Shown: piece after piece, positions 9,577-18,754 of the stretch
Layout of the letters: every line of letters begins with the position of its first letter
Numbering within the stretch: position 1 is the first letter of the stretch
NCBI RefSeq assembly: GCF_023015625.1
Contig: NZ_JALKAH010000001.1
Location: 248,001-312,000 of the forward strand
Direction of reading: 5' to 3'
Source of the DNA: Yoonia sp. F2084L
GTDB taxonomy: Bacteria > Pseudomonadota > Alphaproteobacteria > Rhodobacterales > Rhodobacteraceae
Length of the DNA: 64,000 bases
Translations under genes and position numbers: made by a program
Notes under the pieces: model-generated
What the model was told of the DNA's origin: nothing
What the model saw: only the letters and a program-made list of their open reading frames with translations
The model's database searches: none

Positions 9577-10707
9577 ATGAAACGGATTATTATTCTCTGC
9601 GATGGCACGTGGAATTCCCCGACCATCACAACGCCGACCAATGTGGTCAGACTACGCGATGCCTGCATAAATGACGAAAACAGGCAAGTGGTCAGATACC
9701 TTGAAGGTGTGGGTGTCAATAAATACGCCAACCTACTCAAACGCTATATCCATAAGATCGGCGGCGGTGCCTTCGGCTGGGGCCTGGGGCGTAATGTCAG
9801 GCTCGCTTATCAGCAACTTTGTCTGCACTACGAACCCGGGGACCAGATTTACATCTTCGGCTTTTCGCGCGGCGCTTATACGGCAAGGTCGCTCGGTGGG
9901 ATGATCAGGAAATGCGGGATTATCCCCAAGGAGCGGGTCAAAAGCGCGTTCACGCTGAACCGTGCTTGGCGGCTCTACAAGCGCAAGGGCGAATACCTGG
10001 ATAAAGGGCCGCTATGGACACAACGCAAGGCACTTTCCCCGCATATCGCAACGTCAGAGGATGACTGGAAAGCGCGGGGCGAAGAAGGCACGATTGTCGA
10101 CATCCACTTTATGGGCATCTGGGACACGGTTGGCGCAAAAGGGTTGCCGATAAAGCTGCTTGGCCCGGTCGCAAAGCTGTGGAACCGACGCTATCAGTTT
10201 TATGATATGAAGCTGTCGTCGATGGTGCGTCACGCCTATCATGCGATGGCATTGGATGAACAACGGCTACTCTACGAGCCGACGCCATGGGCAAACCTTG
10301 ATACGTTGAACGACGGCCGGACAGACCCGGATCGCCCTTATCAGCAGCTTTGGTTCATCGGAAACCACGGCATTGTCGGCGGTAGCAACCGCAACCGCCA
10401 GCTTGTCGCCTATCCGTTAGAGTGGATTGTCAGCAAAGCGGTTGCGGCGGGGCTTGAACTTGATCCCCGCGCTATTTTACCAGACACGCCGGGTCGCGTT
10501 GATGTCATGTCCAACGATGTCCGGCAACGGTCCGGGCCTTTGAATGCTTGGCGCGTGGGGCCGACCAACCCGGATGACTACCATTGGAGCGTGGCGGCCA
10601 GAATGCGGGCACTTGGGGCGCATTACAGTCCGGGCGGGGCAATGCATATCCGCACCGCCCTGCTTAGTTTGCCGGACCCTGCTACGCCAGAACCCCTTCG
10701 GGCGTGA
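9577..10707 (+). CDS. DUF2235 alpha/beta-hydrolase (Tle1-like fold)
   Basis: A 376-residue protein of the DUF2235 family. It opens with [11 protein letters not shown] and carries the nucleophile elbow [12 protein letters not shown] at about residues 88-99, where Ser90 is the expected catalytic serine, and [12 protein letters not shown] near 171-182, typical for the family. This family includes type VI secretion phospholipase effectors (Tle1), but no secretion genes, immunity gene or VgrG are nearby and no signal peptide is visible, so a housekeeping cytosolic hydrolase is as likely. The 3' end overlaps serS by 26 bases on the other strand. Confidence 0.8.
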   Translation: MKRIIILCDGTWNSPTITTPTNVVRLRDACINDENRQVVRYLEGVGVNKYANLLKRYIHKIGGGAFGWGLGRNVRLAYQQLCLHYEPGDQIYIFGFSRGAYTARSLGGMIRKCGIIPKERVKSAFTLNRAWRLYKRKGEYLDKGPLWTQRKALSPHIATSEDDWKARGEEGTIVDIHFMGIWDTVGAKGLPIKLLGPVAKLWNRRYQFYDMKLSSMVRHAYHAMALDEQRLLYEPTPWANLDTLNDGRTDPDRPYQQLWFIGNHGIVGGSNRNRQLVAYPLEWIVSKAVAAGLELDPRAILPDTPGRVDVMSNDVRQRSGPLNAWRVGPTNPDDYHWSVAARMRALGAHYSPGGAMHIRTALLSLPDPATPEPLRA

Positions 10708-11974
10708 TGCGCGTTTTACCACGCAGGTGAGGGTGCAATGCGGCGGGCAGGTCAACCGACCCGTCCGCTTGCTGCCCGTTTTCGACCACGGCGATGAGCG
10801 TGCGACCAACAGCCAGACCTGATCCGTTCAGCGTGTGCACAAACTGCGGCTTGCCGCCACCTTCGGGCTTGTAGCGGGCGTTCATGCGCCGCGCTTGATA
10901 GTCGCCCGCGACTGAGACAGAACTGATTTCGCGATACGCGTTCTGGCCGGGCAGCCAGACCTCGATATCGTGCGTTTTGCGCATGCCCGCGCCCAGATCA
11001 CCGGTGCACAGCACCACGGTGCGATAGGGCAACTCCAGCTTTTCAAGGATAGCCTGAGCGCAGCCTGTCATGCGGTCATGTTCAGCGGCGCTGTCTTCTG
11101 GCCTGGTAATGCTAACCATCTCGACCTTTTCGAATTGGTGCTGGCGCAGCATGCCGGAGGTGTCACGCCCTGCCGATCCGGCCTCGGACCGGAAGCATTG
11201 TGTGTGGGCCACATAGCGGCGGGGCAGATAGCTTTCGTCAATTGTCACGCCATTGACGATGTTGGTCAGGGTGACTTCGGCCGTGGGGATCAACCACCAG
11301 CCATTTGTGGTTTGATAGCTGTCCTCACCAAACTTGGGCAGTTGGCCGGTGCCATACATCATTTCCTCGCGCACCAGCACGGGGGTGATGGTTTCCGTCA
11401 GCCCATGCTCTTCAACATGCACATCAAGCATGAATTGCGACAGCGCGCGATGCAGGCGGGCGACAGCACCGGACAGCAACACAAAGCGGCTGCCCGATAG
11501 TTTGGCGGCGGTTTCAAAATCCATGCCGGGCCGGATGGCTGCGATTTCAAAATGCTCCACCGGGTCGAAGTCAAAGTTGCGCGGGCTGCCGTGGCGGTGG
11601 ATTTCAACGTTATCATCCTCGTCATCACCATCCGGGATGCTGTCATCCGGCAGGTTTGGGATACCCATCAGCAGATCGGTCAGCGCCGCGTCTTCGGACT
11701 TGGCCTCATCGTTCAGCGCGGCGATCTGTGCTTTCTTTTCACCAACCAAGGCGCGCAGCCGCTCAAATTCGGCCTCATCACCGCGCCCTTTGGCTGCGCC
11801 GACTTCTTTGGCGGCTTTGTTGGCCTCTGCTTGCGCTGTTTCCGCAGCTAAGATCTTGGCGCGGCGTGCTTCATCCATAGCCAGAATCTGGGACGACACT
11901 GGCGCAATCCCACGACGAGACAATGCCGCATCAAAAGCGGCGGGGTTGTCACGGATTGTGCGAATGTCATGCAT
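10682..11974 (-). CDS. serS: Seryl-tRNA synthetase
   Basis: Class II aminoacyl-tRNA synthetase, 430 residues, charging tRNA-Ser (and tRNA-Sec where present). The N-terminal tRNA-binding coiled coil spans about residues 30-105. The catalytic core shows motif 2 as [20 protein letters not shown] and motif 3 around [27 protein letters not shown] is also diagnostic. Length is normal. It is transcribed alone and divergently from yajC across a 271-base gap. Confidence 0.97.
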   Translation of the reverse strand: MHDIRTIRDNPAAFDAALSRRGIAPVSSQILAMDEARRAKILAAETAQAEANKAAKEVGAAKGRGDEAEFERLRALVGEKKAQIAALNDEAKSEDAALTDLLMGIPNLPDDSIPDGDDEDDNVEIHRHGSPRNFDFDPVEHFEIAAIRPGMDFETAAKLSGSRFVLLSGAVARLHRALSQFMLDVHVEEHGLTETITPVLVREEMMYGTGQLPKFGEDSYQTTNGWWLIPTAEVTLTNIVNGVTIDESYLPRRYVAHTQCFRSEAGSAGRDTSGMLRQHQFEKVEMVSITRPEDSAAEHDRMTGCAQAILEKLELPYRTVVLCTGDLGAGMRKTHDIEVWLPGQNAYREISSVSVAGDYQARRMNARYKPEGGGKPQFVHTLNGSGLAVGRTLIAVVENGQQADGSVDLPAALHPHLRGKTRITPEGVLA

Positions 11975-12245
11975 GGCATCGGTCCTTTTGAGGTGTTTGC
12001 GTGCGCGTCATATGCCCGATTGCGGGGGCCAAGTGAACTGCGAATTTCGCGGCAGCAGTTTGCGTCGCATGAGGCCAGTTTGGTGCAAATGGCTTAACCG
12101 CGATTGCTTTCCCTCCACGCGCGCCCCATATGGCATGAAAGGCTGCTTCAATGCGGCCCAATCGCGGTTGCCAATCATGGGTGGCGGACATAATGTGCCG
12201 CGAGTTTCCAAGGCGTAAACGCCACACGACCAAAAGGGATGGAAT

Positions 12246-12530
12246 ATGAGAGCCGAAGACCTAATCATGCTGCTACTGATCTTTGCGATCATGTATTTCC
12301 TGTTGATCCGGCCACAGCAGAAAAAGCTGAAACAACATGCCACGATGTTGGAAGGTCTGCGCCGGGGTGATCAGATCATCACCCAAGGCGGCATTGTCGG
12401 CAAAATCGTCAAGGTCAAAGAAGACGACAGCAACGAGGTTGAGGTTGAGATTGCCAAGGGCGTTAACGTCCGCGTGGTCAAATCGACCATCGCCACCGTG
12501 ATGAACAAGACCGAACCGGCTAAAACCTAA
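12246..12530 (+). CDS. yajC: Sec translocase accessory subunit YajC
   Basis: A 94-residue membrane protein with one N-terminal helix (about residues 6-21, IMLLLIFAIMYFLLIRPQ), the characteristic RPQQKKLKQH motif and a basic/acidic cytosolic domain with RRGDQIITQGGIVGKI. YajC forms a complex with SecD and SecF. Those genes follow directly on the same strand, 24 bases downstream, forming the usual yajC-secD-secF operon. Confidence 0.95.
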   Translation: MRAEDLIMLLLIFAIMYFLLIRPQQKKLKQHATMLEGLRRGDQIITQGGIVGKIVKVKEDDSNEVEVEIAKGVNVRVVKSTIATVMNKTEPAKT

Positions 12531-12554
12531 CACTTCGCCGATGAGGCACGCTGA

Positions 12555-14219
12555 ATGCTGAATATTTCGTTCCCCAAACTTGTGATGATCTGGCTGACGG
12601 TCATCGTTGGTTTGACCTTTGCGATGCCCAATGGCTTTTACAGTCGGGTCGAGACGCATAATGACGCGATGGCGATCATTGAAACCGGCATGACAAACGC
12701 AGAGCTTGAAGCTGATGCGGCTGAGTGGCCAAGTTTCCTGCCTTCCAGCCTTGTCAACCTTGGCCTTGATCTGCGCGGCGGTGCGCATTTGCTGGTCGAA
12801 GTGCAGGTTGAGGATGTGCATGCGTCGTTCCTTGAAGGGTTCTGGCCATCGGTGCGTGATGCGCTGGCTGCGGAACGCGATACGGTAGGGTTCGTCACCC
12901 GCGAGGACAACGGCCCGCCCACAGAATTGCGCGTGCGTATTTCGCAAGCCGAGGGTGCGACCCGCGCGTTTGAGATCGTGCGCGGTCTTGCGTCCCCTGT
13001 TGCATCCTTCACCGGTGCGGCAGCCACAAACATTGATGTACGCATCAACGGCCCGATCCTGACGATCACGCTGAGTGAGGCCGAAATGGCCGCGATGGAT
13101 GAGCGCACGATCCTGCAAACACTTGAGATTATCCGCCGCCGGATTGATGAGGTCGGCACCCGCGAGCCAACCATCCAGCGCCAAGGGTCTGATCGTATTC
13201 TGGTACAGGTGCCGGGTGTCGGGTCTGCGAATGAGATTATTGAGCTGTTGGGGACGACGGCGCAGCTGACCTTTAATCCTGTCGTGAGCCCAACGACTGA
13301 TCCCGATGCTACTCCGGGGACCGGCAACATTATCCTGCCGTCTTTGGATACGCCGGGGCAGTTCTACATTGTCCAGCGTCGTCCTGTTGTGACCGGTGAA
13401 GACCTCGAAAATGCGCAACTTGATTTCGACCAGAACGGGCGACCTGCGGTTGCCTTCCGCTTCAACACCTCAGCGGCGCGTGAATTTGGTGACTATACGC
13501 TGGAAAACATCGGCAACCCTTTTGCGATTGTGCTGGATAACGAAGTCATCTCGGCCCCGACGATCCAAAGCCATATTCCGGGTGGGTCGGGCATTATCAC
13601 CGGCAACTTTACAGTTGAGGAAGCGACGAACCTTGCTGTGCTGTTGCGCGCGGGTGCGCTGCCTGCCGAACTGACGTTCCTTGAAGAACGCACCGTCGGC
13701 GCAGAGTTGGGTGAGGACAGTATCGCCGCCGGGCAGATTGCCTGTATCGTGGCGGGCATTGCGATCCTTGTTTACATGGTGCTGAGTTATGGTTTGTTCG
13801 GGCTCTTCGCCAATATCGCCTTGGTGATCAACGTCGGTCTGATCTTTGGCCTGCTGAGTATTGTGGGGGCCACGCTGACGCTACCCGGTATCGCAGGGAT
13901 CGTCCTGACCATCGGTATGGCCGTGGATGCGAATGTGATTGTGTTTGAGCGGATACGCGAAGAACTCAAAACTGCCAAAGGCCCCGCGAGGGCGATTGAG
14001 TTGGGCTATGAAAAGGCGCTGTCGTCGATCATTGACGCCAACATCACCACATTCATTACGGCGGTAATCCTGTTCACGATGGGCTCTGGCCCGGTCAGTG
14101 GCTTTGCCGTCACCTTGGGATTTGGCATCATCACATCCGTTTTCACTGCGATTTTCGTCACCCGGTCACTCATCGTGATCTGGTTCTCGCGCACCCGCCC
14201 CAAGACAATCGAGGTTTGA
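12555..14219 (+). CDS. secD: Protein translocase subunit SecD
   Basis: A 554-residue RND-related export factor that uses the proton gradient to complete periplasmic release of translocated proteins. One N-terminal helix is followed by the SecD signature LGLDLRGGAHLLVEV near residues 71-85, the P1 head domain, and five C-terminal helices holding GMAVDANVIVFERIREEL. The stop is separated from secF by one base, so the two are co-translated. Confidence 0.96.
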   Translation: MLNISFPKLVMIWLTVIVGLTFAMPNGFYSRVETHNDAMAIIETGMTNAELEADAAEWPSFLPSSLVNLGLDLRGGAHLLVEVQVEDVHASFLEGFWPSVRDALAAERDTVGFVTREDNGPPTELRVRISQAEGATRAFEIVRGLASPVASFTGAAATNIDVRINGPILTITLSEAEMAAMDERTILQTLEIIRRRIDEVGTREPTIQRQGSDRILVQVPGVGSANEIIELLGTTAQLTFNPVVSPTTDPDATPGTGNIILPSLDTPGQFYIVQRRPVVTGEDLENAQLDFDQNGRPAVAFRFNTSAAREFGDYTLENIGNPFAIVLDNEVISAPTIQSHIPGGSGIITGNFTVEEATNLAVLLRAGALPAELTFLEERTVGAELGEDSIAAGQIACIVAGIAILVYMVLSYGLFGLFANIALVINVGLIFGLLSIVGATLTLPGIAGIVLTIGMAVDANVIVFERIREELKTAKGPARAIELGYEKALSSIIDANITTFITAVILFTMGSGPVSGFAVTLGFGIITSVFTAIFVTRSLIVIWFSRTRPKTIEV

Positions 14220-14220
14220 T

Positions 14221-15189
14221 ATGCGCTTAAGACTGGTTCGCGAGAATACGTCGATTGATTTTTTCAGCAAAGCCCGCATTTGGCTGGGCATTTCCATGGT
14301 CGCCATGGTCATCGCCTTTGCGTCCTTCATGATCCAAGGGCTGAACTACGGCATCGACTTTCAGGGTGGGACAAGTATTCGCACCGATAGTTCCCAGCCT
14401 GTGGACGTTGCTGAATACCGGGCTGTGCTTGATGCGCTTGATCTTGGTGATATCTCAATCGCGCCTATTGATGATCCGCTCTTTGACGAAGATCAGTATG
14501 TGGCTTTGGTTCGTGTTCAGGCACAGGAGGGTGATGAGCGTATTGCGTCTGAAACGATTGAAGCGATCCAAGCGGCCTTGCGCACGATTGACCCTGGTAT
14601 GACGTTTCCATCGGTTGAATCCGTCGGTCCCAAAGTTTCCGGTGAGCTAATTCAAACGGCTATCATTGCGGTGGCTTTGGCCGTGATCGCGATCTTGCTG
14701 TATATTTGGCTGCGCTTTGAATGGCAGTTTGCTGTCGGTGCTGTGCTTGCGCTCAGCCACGATGTGATCCTGACGATCGGGATATTTTCAGAACTCCAGA
14801 TCAAGTTTGATCTGGCGATCATCGCGGCCTTGCTGACCATCGTGGGTTATTCGATCAACGACACGGTGATCGTCTTTGACCGTGTGCGTGAAAACCTGCG
14901 CAAGTATAAGAAAAAGGACCTCAAAGAGGTGCTGAATATCTCGATCAACGAAACGCTCAGCCGGACCTTGATGACCTCGGTCACCACGATGTTGGCGTTG
15001 TTGGCGCTGTTCATTCTAGGTGGTGACGTGATCCGCGGTTTTGTCTTTGCGATGATGTGGGGCGTTTTGATCGGGACCTATTCGTCGATCTTCGTGGCTT
15101 CCGCTATTCTGCTGGTGCTGGGGGTCAAGCGCGACTGGTCCAAGAAAGACCCAAGTGCGGGCACCAAATACGGCCATATCGACACCTGA
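14221..15189 (+). CDS. secF: Protein translocase subunit SecF
   Basis: A 322-residue partner of SecD. It has an N-terminal helix, the YGIDFQGGTSI motif near residues 43-53, a small periplasmic domain and five C-terminal helices including SINDTVIVFDRVRENL. The tail is rich in Lys and Asp. The Mth938-like gene starts 11 bases after the stop, so the operon may continue into it. Confidence 0.96.
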   Translation: MRLRLVRENTSIDFFSKARIWLGISMVAMVIAFASFMIQGLNYGIDFQGGTSIRTDSSQPVDVAEYRAVLDALDLGDISIAPIDDPLFDEDQYVALVRVQAQEGDERIASETIEAIQAALRTIDPGMTFPSVESVGPKVSGELIQTAIIAVALAVIAILLYIWLRFEWQFAVGAVLALSHDVILTIGIFSELQIKFDLAIIAALLTIVGYSINDTVIVFDRVRENLRKYKKKDLKEVLNISINETLSRTLMTSVTTMLALLALFILGGDVIRGFVFAMMWGVLIGTYSSIFVASAILLVLGVKRDWSKKDPSAGTKYGHIDT

Positions 15190-15199
15190 AGGGGGCAAA

Positions 15200-15553
15200 A
15201 TGCGCCTGAACGAAATCAGCTATAACGATGCAGTGCCAATCGACGGCTATGGCACGGGGTTTTTCCGTGTGGGTGGCAAGCGATATGATGGGGCATTGCT
15301 TGTCTTGCCCAATGGCGTGACAGCTTGGGGTGGTTTCGAGGATACCGCGACTTTGTTGGCGCAGGTCGCTGAAATTGACGTGCTGTTTGTTGGAACCGGC
15401 GCAGAGATCGCCCATCCGCCCAAAGATTTCCGGGCAACGCTGGAAGACGCCGGGATCGGGGTTGAGACGATGGCCTCACCAGCCGCTTGCCGCACTTACA
15501 ACGTGCTGCTGTCAGAGGGGCGGCGGGTGGCGGTGGCCCTGTTGCCTGTTTGA
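15200..15553 (+). CDS. Mth938-like domain protein (DUF498/NDUFAF3-type)
   Basis: A 117-residue single-domain protein of the Mth938/DUF498 fold, related to the mitochondrial complex I assembly factor NDUFAF3. Family features are the YGTGFFRVGG start, LPNGVTAWGG, VLFVGTGAEI and the final segment AACRTYNVLLSEGRRVAVALLPV. In many alphaproteobacteria this gene follows secDF, as here. The ATG at 15200 has GGGGGC upstream. Its stop codon is immediately followed by the ccmA ATG. The biochemical role in bacteria is not established. Confidence 0.82.
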   Translation: MRLNEISYNDAVPIDGYGTGFFRVGGKRYDGALLVLPNGVTAWGGFEDTATLLAQVAEIDVLFVGTGAEIAHPPKDFRATLEDAGIGVETMASPAACRTYNVLLSEGRRVAVALLPV

Positions 15554-16168
15554 ATGCTTGAAGTCATTGCCCTCAAATGTGAGCGCGGTGGAGTGCCGAT
15601 CCTTGACAATATTTACTTTGAGGTCCCGGCAGGTCAGGCGCTTATCCTTCGAGGCCCCAACGGCGTTGGCAAGACAACCTTGTTGCGTACCTTGGCAGGC
15701 TTACAGCCATCTCAAGCTGGCATTGTAAGTTATCCCGAGGACGAGGGAGCCTATGCCAGCCACGCTGACGGGATCAAGACTGCGCTCACCGTGACTGAGA
15801 ACCTCAAGTTTTGGGCTGATGTTCATGGTACGACGATGTCCGATGATATTCTTGAAACCTTCGATCTGGGTGATTTGCGCGACCGCCTTGGCGGCACGCT
15901 TTCCGCCGGACAAAAACGCCGCCTTGGTTTGGCGCGGCTTGGTGTGATTGGGCGCAAGGTTCTGTTTTTGGATGAACCGACGGTGTCGCTTGACCGGTTT
16001 TCGGTAAAGCTCTTTGCGGATTGGTTGCAGAACACCCACCTGGCGGCGGGCGGCATTGCGGTGATCGCCACGCATATTGACTTGGGGCTGGATGCACCTG
16101 AATTGGACCTGACCCCATTCAAGGCTGCCGATGATGCAAGCGGCGGGTCGGACGAGGCGTTCTTGTGA
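15554..16168 (+). CDS. ccmA: Heme exporter ATP-binding subunit CcmA
   Basis: ABC ATPase of 204 residues that drives the CcmABCD complex in cytochrome c maturation (release of holo-CcmE). Walker A is GPNGVGKTT at residues 34-42, the signature is LSAGQKRRL, Walker B is VLFLDEPTVSLD, and the switch His is in VIATHIDLGLD. It starts directly after the Mth938-like gene and overlaps ccmB by four bases (GTGA). Confidence 0.95.
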   Translation: MLEVIALKCERGGVPILDNIYFEVPAGQALILRGPNGVGKTTLLRTLAGLQPSQAGIVSYPEDEGAYASHADGIKTALTVTENLKFWADVHGTTMSDDILETFDLGDLRDRLGGTLSAGQKRRLGLARLGVIGRKVLFLDEPTVSLDRFSVKLFADWLQNTHLAAGGIAVIATHIDLGLDAPELDLTPFKAADDASGGSDEAFL

Positions 16169-16821
16169 TTGCGCTTTTGCTGCGTGATCTTCGGCTGGCC
16201 GTCCGGGCAGGTGGCGGTTTTGGACTGGGGCTTGCGTTTTTCCTGATCGTTGTGGTGCTGGTGCCTTTCGGGGTCGGGCCAGACACGGAACTGCTCTCTC
16301 GGATCGCCCCCGGCATTCTATGGGTCGCCTCGCTTTTGGCGGCACTCTTGTCGCTGGACCGGATTTTCGCGCTGGATTATGAAGATGGCTCGCTTGCTTT
16401 GCTCGCCACGTCGCCGCTGCCACTGGAAGGGGCGGCGATGGTGAAGGCTTTGGCGCATTGGATCACGACCGGCTTGCCATTGACGTTGGCAGCGCCCGCC
16501 TTGGGGTTTCTGCTCAGCCTTGCACCTGATGCTTACGCATACTTGCTGATCTCGCTTTTGATCGGGACACCGGCATTGTCAATGATCGGTACGTTTGGGG
16601 CTGCCTTGACTGTCGGATTGCGCCGGGGCGGGCTACTGCTGTCTCTCTTGGTCTTGCCGCTCTATGTCCCAACACTAATTTTCGGGGCCGAGGCGGTGCG
16701 CCGTGGTGCCGAAGGGTTGGACCCGACCGGTGCGCTCATGCTGATGGCGGGGATTACTGCCGGATCATTCGCATTGTTGCCGTTCGCCACTGCGGCTGTG
16801 TTACGCATCAATCTGCGGTGA
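16165..16821 (+). CDS. ccmB: Heme exporter membrane subunit CcmB
   Basis: A 218-residue protein with six predicted transmembrane helices and the CcmB pattern IFALDYEDGSLALLATSPLPLEG near residues 68-90. It starts with GTG overlapping the ccmA stop. It is the permease partner of CcmA in cytochrome c maturation system I. Length is typical. Confidence 0.94.
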   Translation: MIALLLRDLRLAVRAGGGFGLGLAFFLIVVVLVPFGVGPDTELLSRIAPGILWVASLLAALLSLDRIFALDYEDGSLALLATSPLPLEGAAMVKALAHWITTGLPLTLAAPALGFLLSLAPDAYAYLLISLLIGTPALSMIGTFGAALTVGLRRGGLLLSLLVLPLYVPTLIFGAEAVRRGAEGLDPTGALMLMAGITAGSFALLPFATAAVLRINLR

Positions 16822-16863
16822 TCGGGGATTGTTGGGATGGATGAGGAAGGATAGATAGCGCCT

Positions 16864-17592
16864 ATGTCGATGTGGGAATACGCCAATCCAAAGCTGTTCA
16901 TGGGCTGGACCAGACCGGTCCTGCCTTGGAGCTTTGCGCTGGCCGGGGTTTGCCTTGTGGTTGGCCTCGTATGGGGTTTTTTCTTTACGCCTGATGATTT
17001 CCGGCAAGGATCGACCGTCAAGATTATCTACCTGCATGTTCCGGCCGCCCTGATGGCGATTAATGCGTGGATCATGATGCTGGTGGCATCACTGATCTGG
17101 GTAGTGCGGCGGCATCATGTTTCCGCTTTGGCAGCAAGGGCGGCGGCCCCTGTGGGCGTTGTGTTTACGCTGATCGCGCTTTTCACCGGGGGCATCTGGG
17201 GACAGCCAATGTGGGGGACATATTGGGCGTGGGACCCGCGTTTGACGTCCTTCCTGATCCTGTTCCTGTTCTATCTGGGCTACATCGCGCTTTGGGAAGC
17301 CATCGAAGACCCTGACACGGCGGCGGACCTGACGTCTGTCTTGTGTTTGGTCGGGTCCATATTCGCGATCCTGTCACGCTATGCGGTGTTGTTCTGGAAC
17401 CAAGGGCTGCATCAAGGGGCGTCGCTGTCGCTGGACAAGGAAGAGAATATCTCGGACGTGTTCTGGTTTCCGCTTTTGGTTTGTATCGCGGGGTTTGTGT
17501 TGCTGTTCATTGCCTTGGTCCTCATGCGCACCCGCACCGAAATTCGCGCGCGCCGTATTCGTGCATTGGAAGCGAGGACACGCCGTGCCTGA
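16864..17592 (+). CDS. ccmC: Heme-handling membrane protein CcmC
   Basis: A 242-residue protein with six transmembrane helices that loads heme onto CcmE. It carries the tryptophan-rich heme motif WGQPMWGTYWAWDPRLTS at about residues 112-129, and the conserved periplasmic His ligands fit LHVP at 57-60 and the GLHQGAS loop after the WD region. It lies 42 bases after ccmB and overlaps the ccmD start by 8 bases. Confidence 0.95.
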   Translation: MSMWEYANPKLFMGWTRPVLPWSFALAGVCLVVGLVWGFFFTPDDFRQGSTVKIIYLHVPAALMAINAWIMMLVASLIWVVRRHHVSALAARAAAPVGVVFTLIALFTGGIWGQPMWGTYWAWDPRLTSFLILFLFYLGYIALWEAIEDPDTAADLTSVLCLVGSIFAILSRYAVLFWNQGLHQGASLSLDKEENISDVFWFPLLVCIAGFVLLFIALVLMRTRTEIRARRIRALEARTRRA

Positions 17593-17728
17593 TTTGGGTG
17601 ACTACAGAATAGAGGTTTTGTCGGCCTACGGGGTCAGCATTTTGCTGCTTGCCGCTATCGTCTGGCTGAGCTGGCGGCGCTACGTCAAGGTCCGCGCGGC
17701 TTTGGAGGCGGTTGAGAAGAATGGCTAA
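17585..17728 (+). CDS. ccmD: Small heme exporter subunit CcmD
   Basis: A 47-residue protein starting at GTG inside the last codons of ccmC. It has one transmembrane helix (about residues 13-29, AYGVSILLLAAIVWLSW) followed by a basic stretch RRYVKVRAALEAVEKNG, the normal CcmD shape. CcmD helps release holo-CcmE from CcmABC. Its 3' end overlaps the following ccmG start by 8 bases. Confidence 0.85.
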   Translation: MPDLGDYRIEVLSAYGVSILLLAAIVWLSWRRYVKVRAALEAVEKNG

Positions 17729-18257
17729 AATCTCGCCTCTGATGATCATGCCCCCGGTGATTTTCGCAGCCTTCGCGGGGCTCGCCTTGGCGGGGATGAT
17801 GCGGGATAATCCCGATGAGTTGCGGTCGACGTTTATTGGTAACCAAGCACCAGAGATCCCGTCTGAAGCCGTACAGGGGACCGTGCAACTGACCGCAGAA
17901 GACCTGCGTTCGGGCGATATCACGTTGGTGAACTTCTGGGCCAGCTGGTGTCCGCCTTGCCGGGCCGAGCATCCAAACCTGTTGGACCTGGAGGCGCAGG
18001 GTTACCGCATCGCCGGGATCAACTTTCGCGATCAGCAGTCGATGGCGTCTGAGTATCTGGAGAATTACGACGATCCGTTCTTCGCGACCGCTTTTGACCT
18101 GCGTGGGCGCACTGCGATTGACTGGGGCGTAACTGCGCCGCCCGAGACATTCATCGTGGATGGGGACGGGACAGTGCTGTATCGGTTCGTCGGGCCGCTG
18201 GTGGGGTCGGACTATGAGCAGCGGTTTTTGCCGGAGTTGGCGAAGGCTATGGAGTAG
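17721..18257 (+). CDS. ccmG: Thiol:disulfide interchange protein CcmG/DsbE
   Basis: A membrane-anchored periplasmic thioredoxin of 178 residues. An N-terminal helix is followed by the active site NFWASWCPPCRAE, with cysteines 77 and 80, and the cis-Pro loop GVTAPPETFIVDG. It reduces apocytochrome c or CcmH before heme attachment. I chose the ATG at 17721 (MAKIS); the frame extends upstream to 17712, but the shorter form is the family start. It closes the ccmABCDG run; ccmE, ccmF and ccmH are not in this window. Confidence 0.93.
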   Translation: MAKISPLMIMPPVIFAAFAGLALAGMMRDNPDELRSTFIGNQAPEIPSEAVQGTVQLTAEDLRSGDITLVNFWASWCPPCRAEHPNLLDLEAQGYRIAGINFRDQQSMASEYLENYDDPFFATAFDLRGRTAIDWGVTAPPETFIVDGDGTVLYRFVGPLVGSDYEQRFLPELAKAME

Positions 18258-18271
18258 GACGAGACCCGCCT

Positions 18272-18724
18272 ATGAATAAAGCGGCATCACACGTTCGCAG
18301 TCTGGCTGCAACAGCCCTGTTTTCAGCGTTGGCTTCGTTTGCCGTGGGTCAGAGTGGTACGGAGGTATTCGATCCAAACGAGCCACATGCATTAACGCAA
18401 ACCATTGGCGTCGAGATCGTCGAGAATTCAGATTTTCCAAGAATCATAGACGACTTACTCCTGACACAGGAGTACAAATACACATACCATGTTTCAGAAA
18501 ACTATCATTATCTCGTTATGTTATTTGATACGCCGCTTCACTGCAGATCGGGACTTTGTTTGCGCCTGATCGTGGAAAGTCGTGGGAGCGAGTACATCAA
18601 TCCGACTCTAACGATGATGAGACCTGACGTCGGATTGGGTAGAGGCTTTGCCCCTGTCAGAGAGCCCGTATACGAAAACTGTAGGGTTCAATTGCCTGAA
18701 TTTTGCGTCGATCTTGTGGAATAA
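18272..18724 (+). CDS. Hypothetical exported protein
   Basis: A 150-residue protein I do not recognise. The first 26 residues look like a Sec signal peptide (MNKAASHVRSLAATALFSAL, cleavage probably after AVG or just before QSG). The mature part has four cysteines (in HCRSGLCL, NCR and FCVD) that could form two disulfides. The coding sequence is visibly richer in A and T than its neighbours, so it may be acquired. It lies 14 bases after ccmG but faces aconitase tail to tail. Confidence 0.6.
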   Translation: MNKAASHVRSLAATALFSALASFAVGQSGTEVFDPNEPHALTQTIGVEIVENSDFPRIIDDLLLTQEYKYTYHVSENYHYLVMLFDTPLHCRSGLCLRLIVESRGSEYINPTLTMMRPDVGLGRGFAPVREPVYENCRVQLPEFCVDLVE

Positions 18725-18744
18725 CCCCGGTGTTTCCACCGGGG
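18725..18744. terminator. Hairpin between convergent genes
   Basis: A perfect 8-base stem (CCCCGGTG at 18725-18732 and CACCGGGG at 18737-18744) with a four-base loop lies just after the hypothetical gene's stop and 10 bases from the acnA stop. No clear T run follows on either strand, so it may be a transcript-end hairpin shared by both genes rather than a classical intrinsic terminator. Confidence 0.55.
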
Positions 18745-18754
18745 CCAACCAAAA

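Noticed and set aside
9577-10707. DUF2235 protein as a type VI secretion effector
   Set aside because: No vgrG, immunity or secretion genes are nearby; the family is too broad to call it an effector.
11967-12233. An 88-codon minus-strand ORF between yajC and serS that overlaps the serS start
   Set aside because: The translation has no family character, no convincing Shine-Dalgarno, and spans the region where the serS and yajC promoters must lie.
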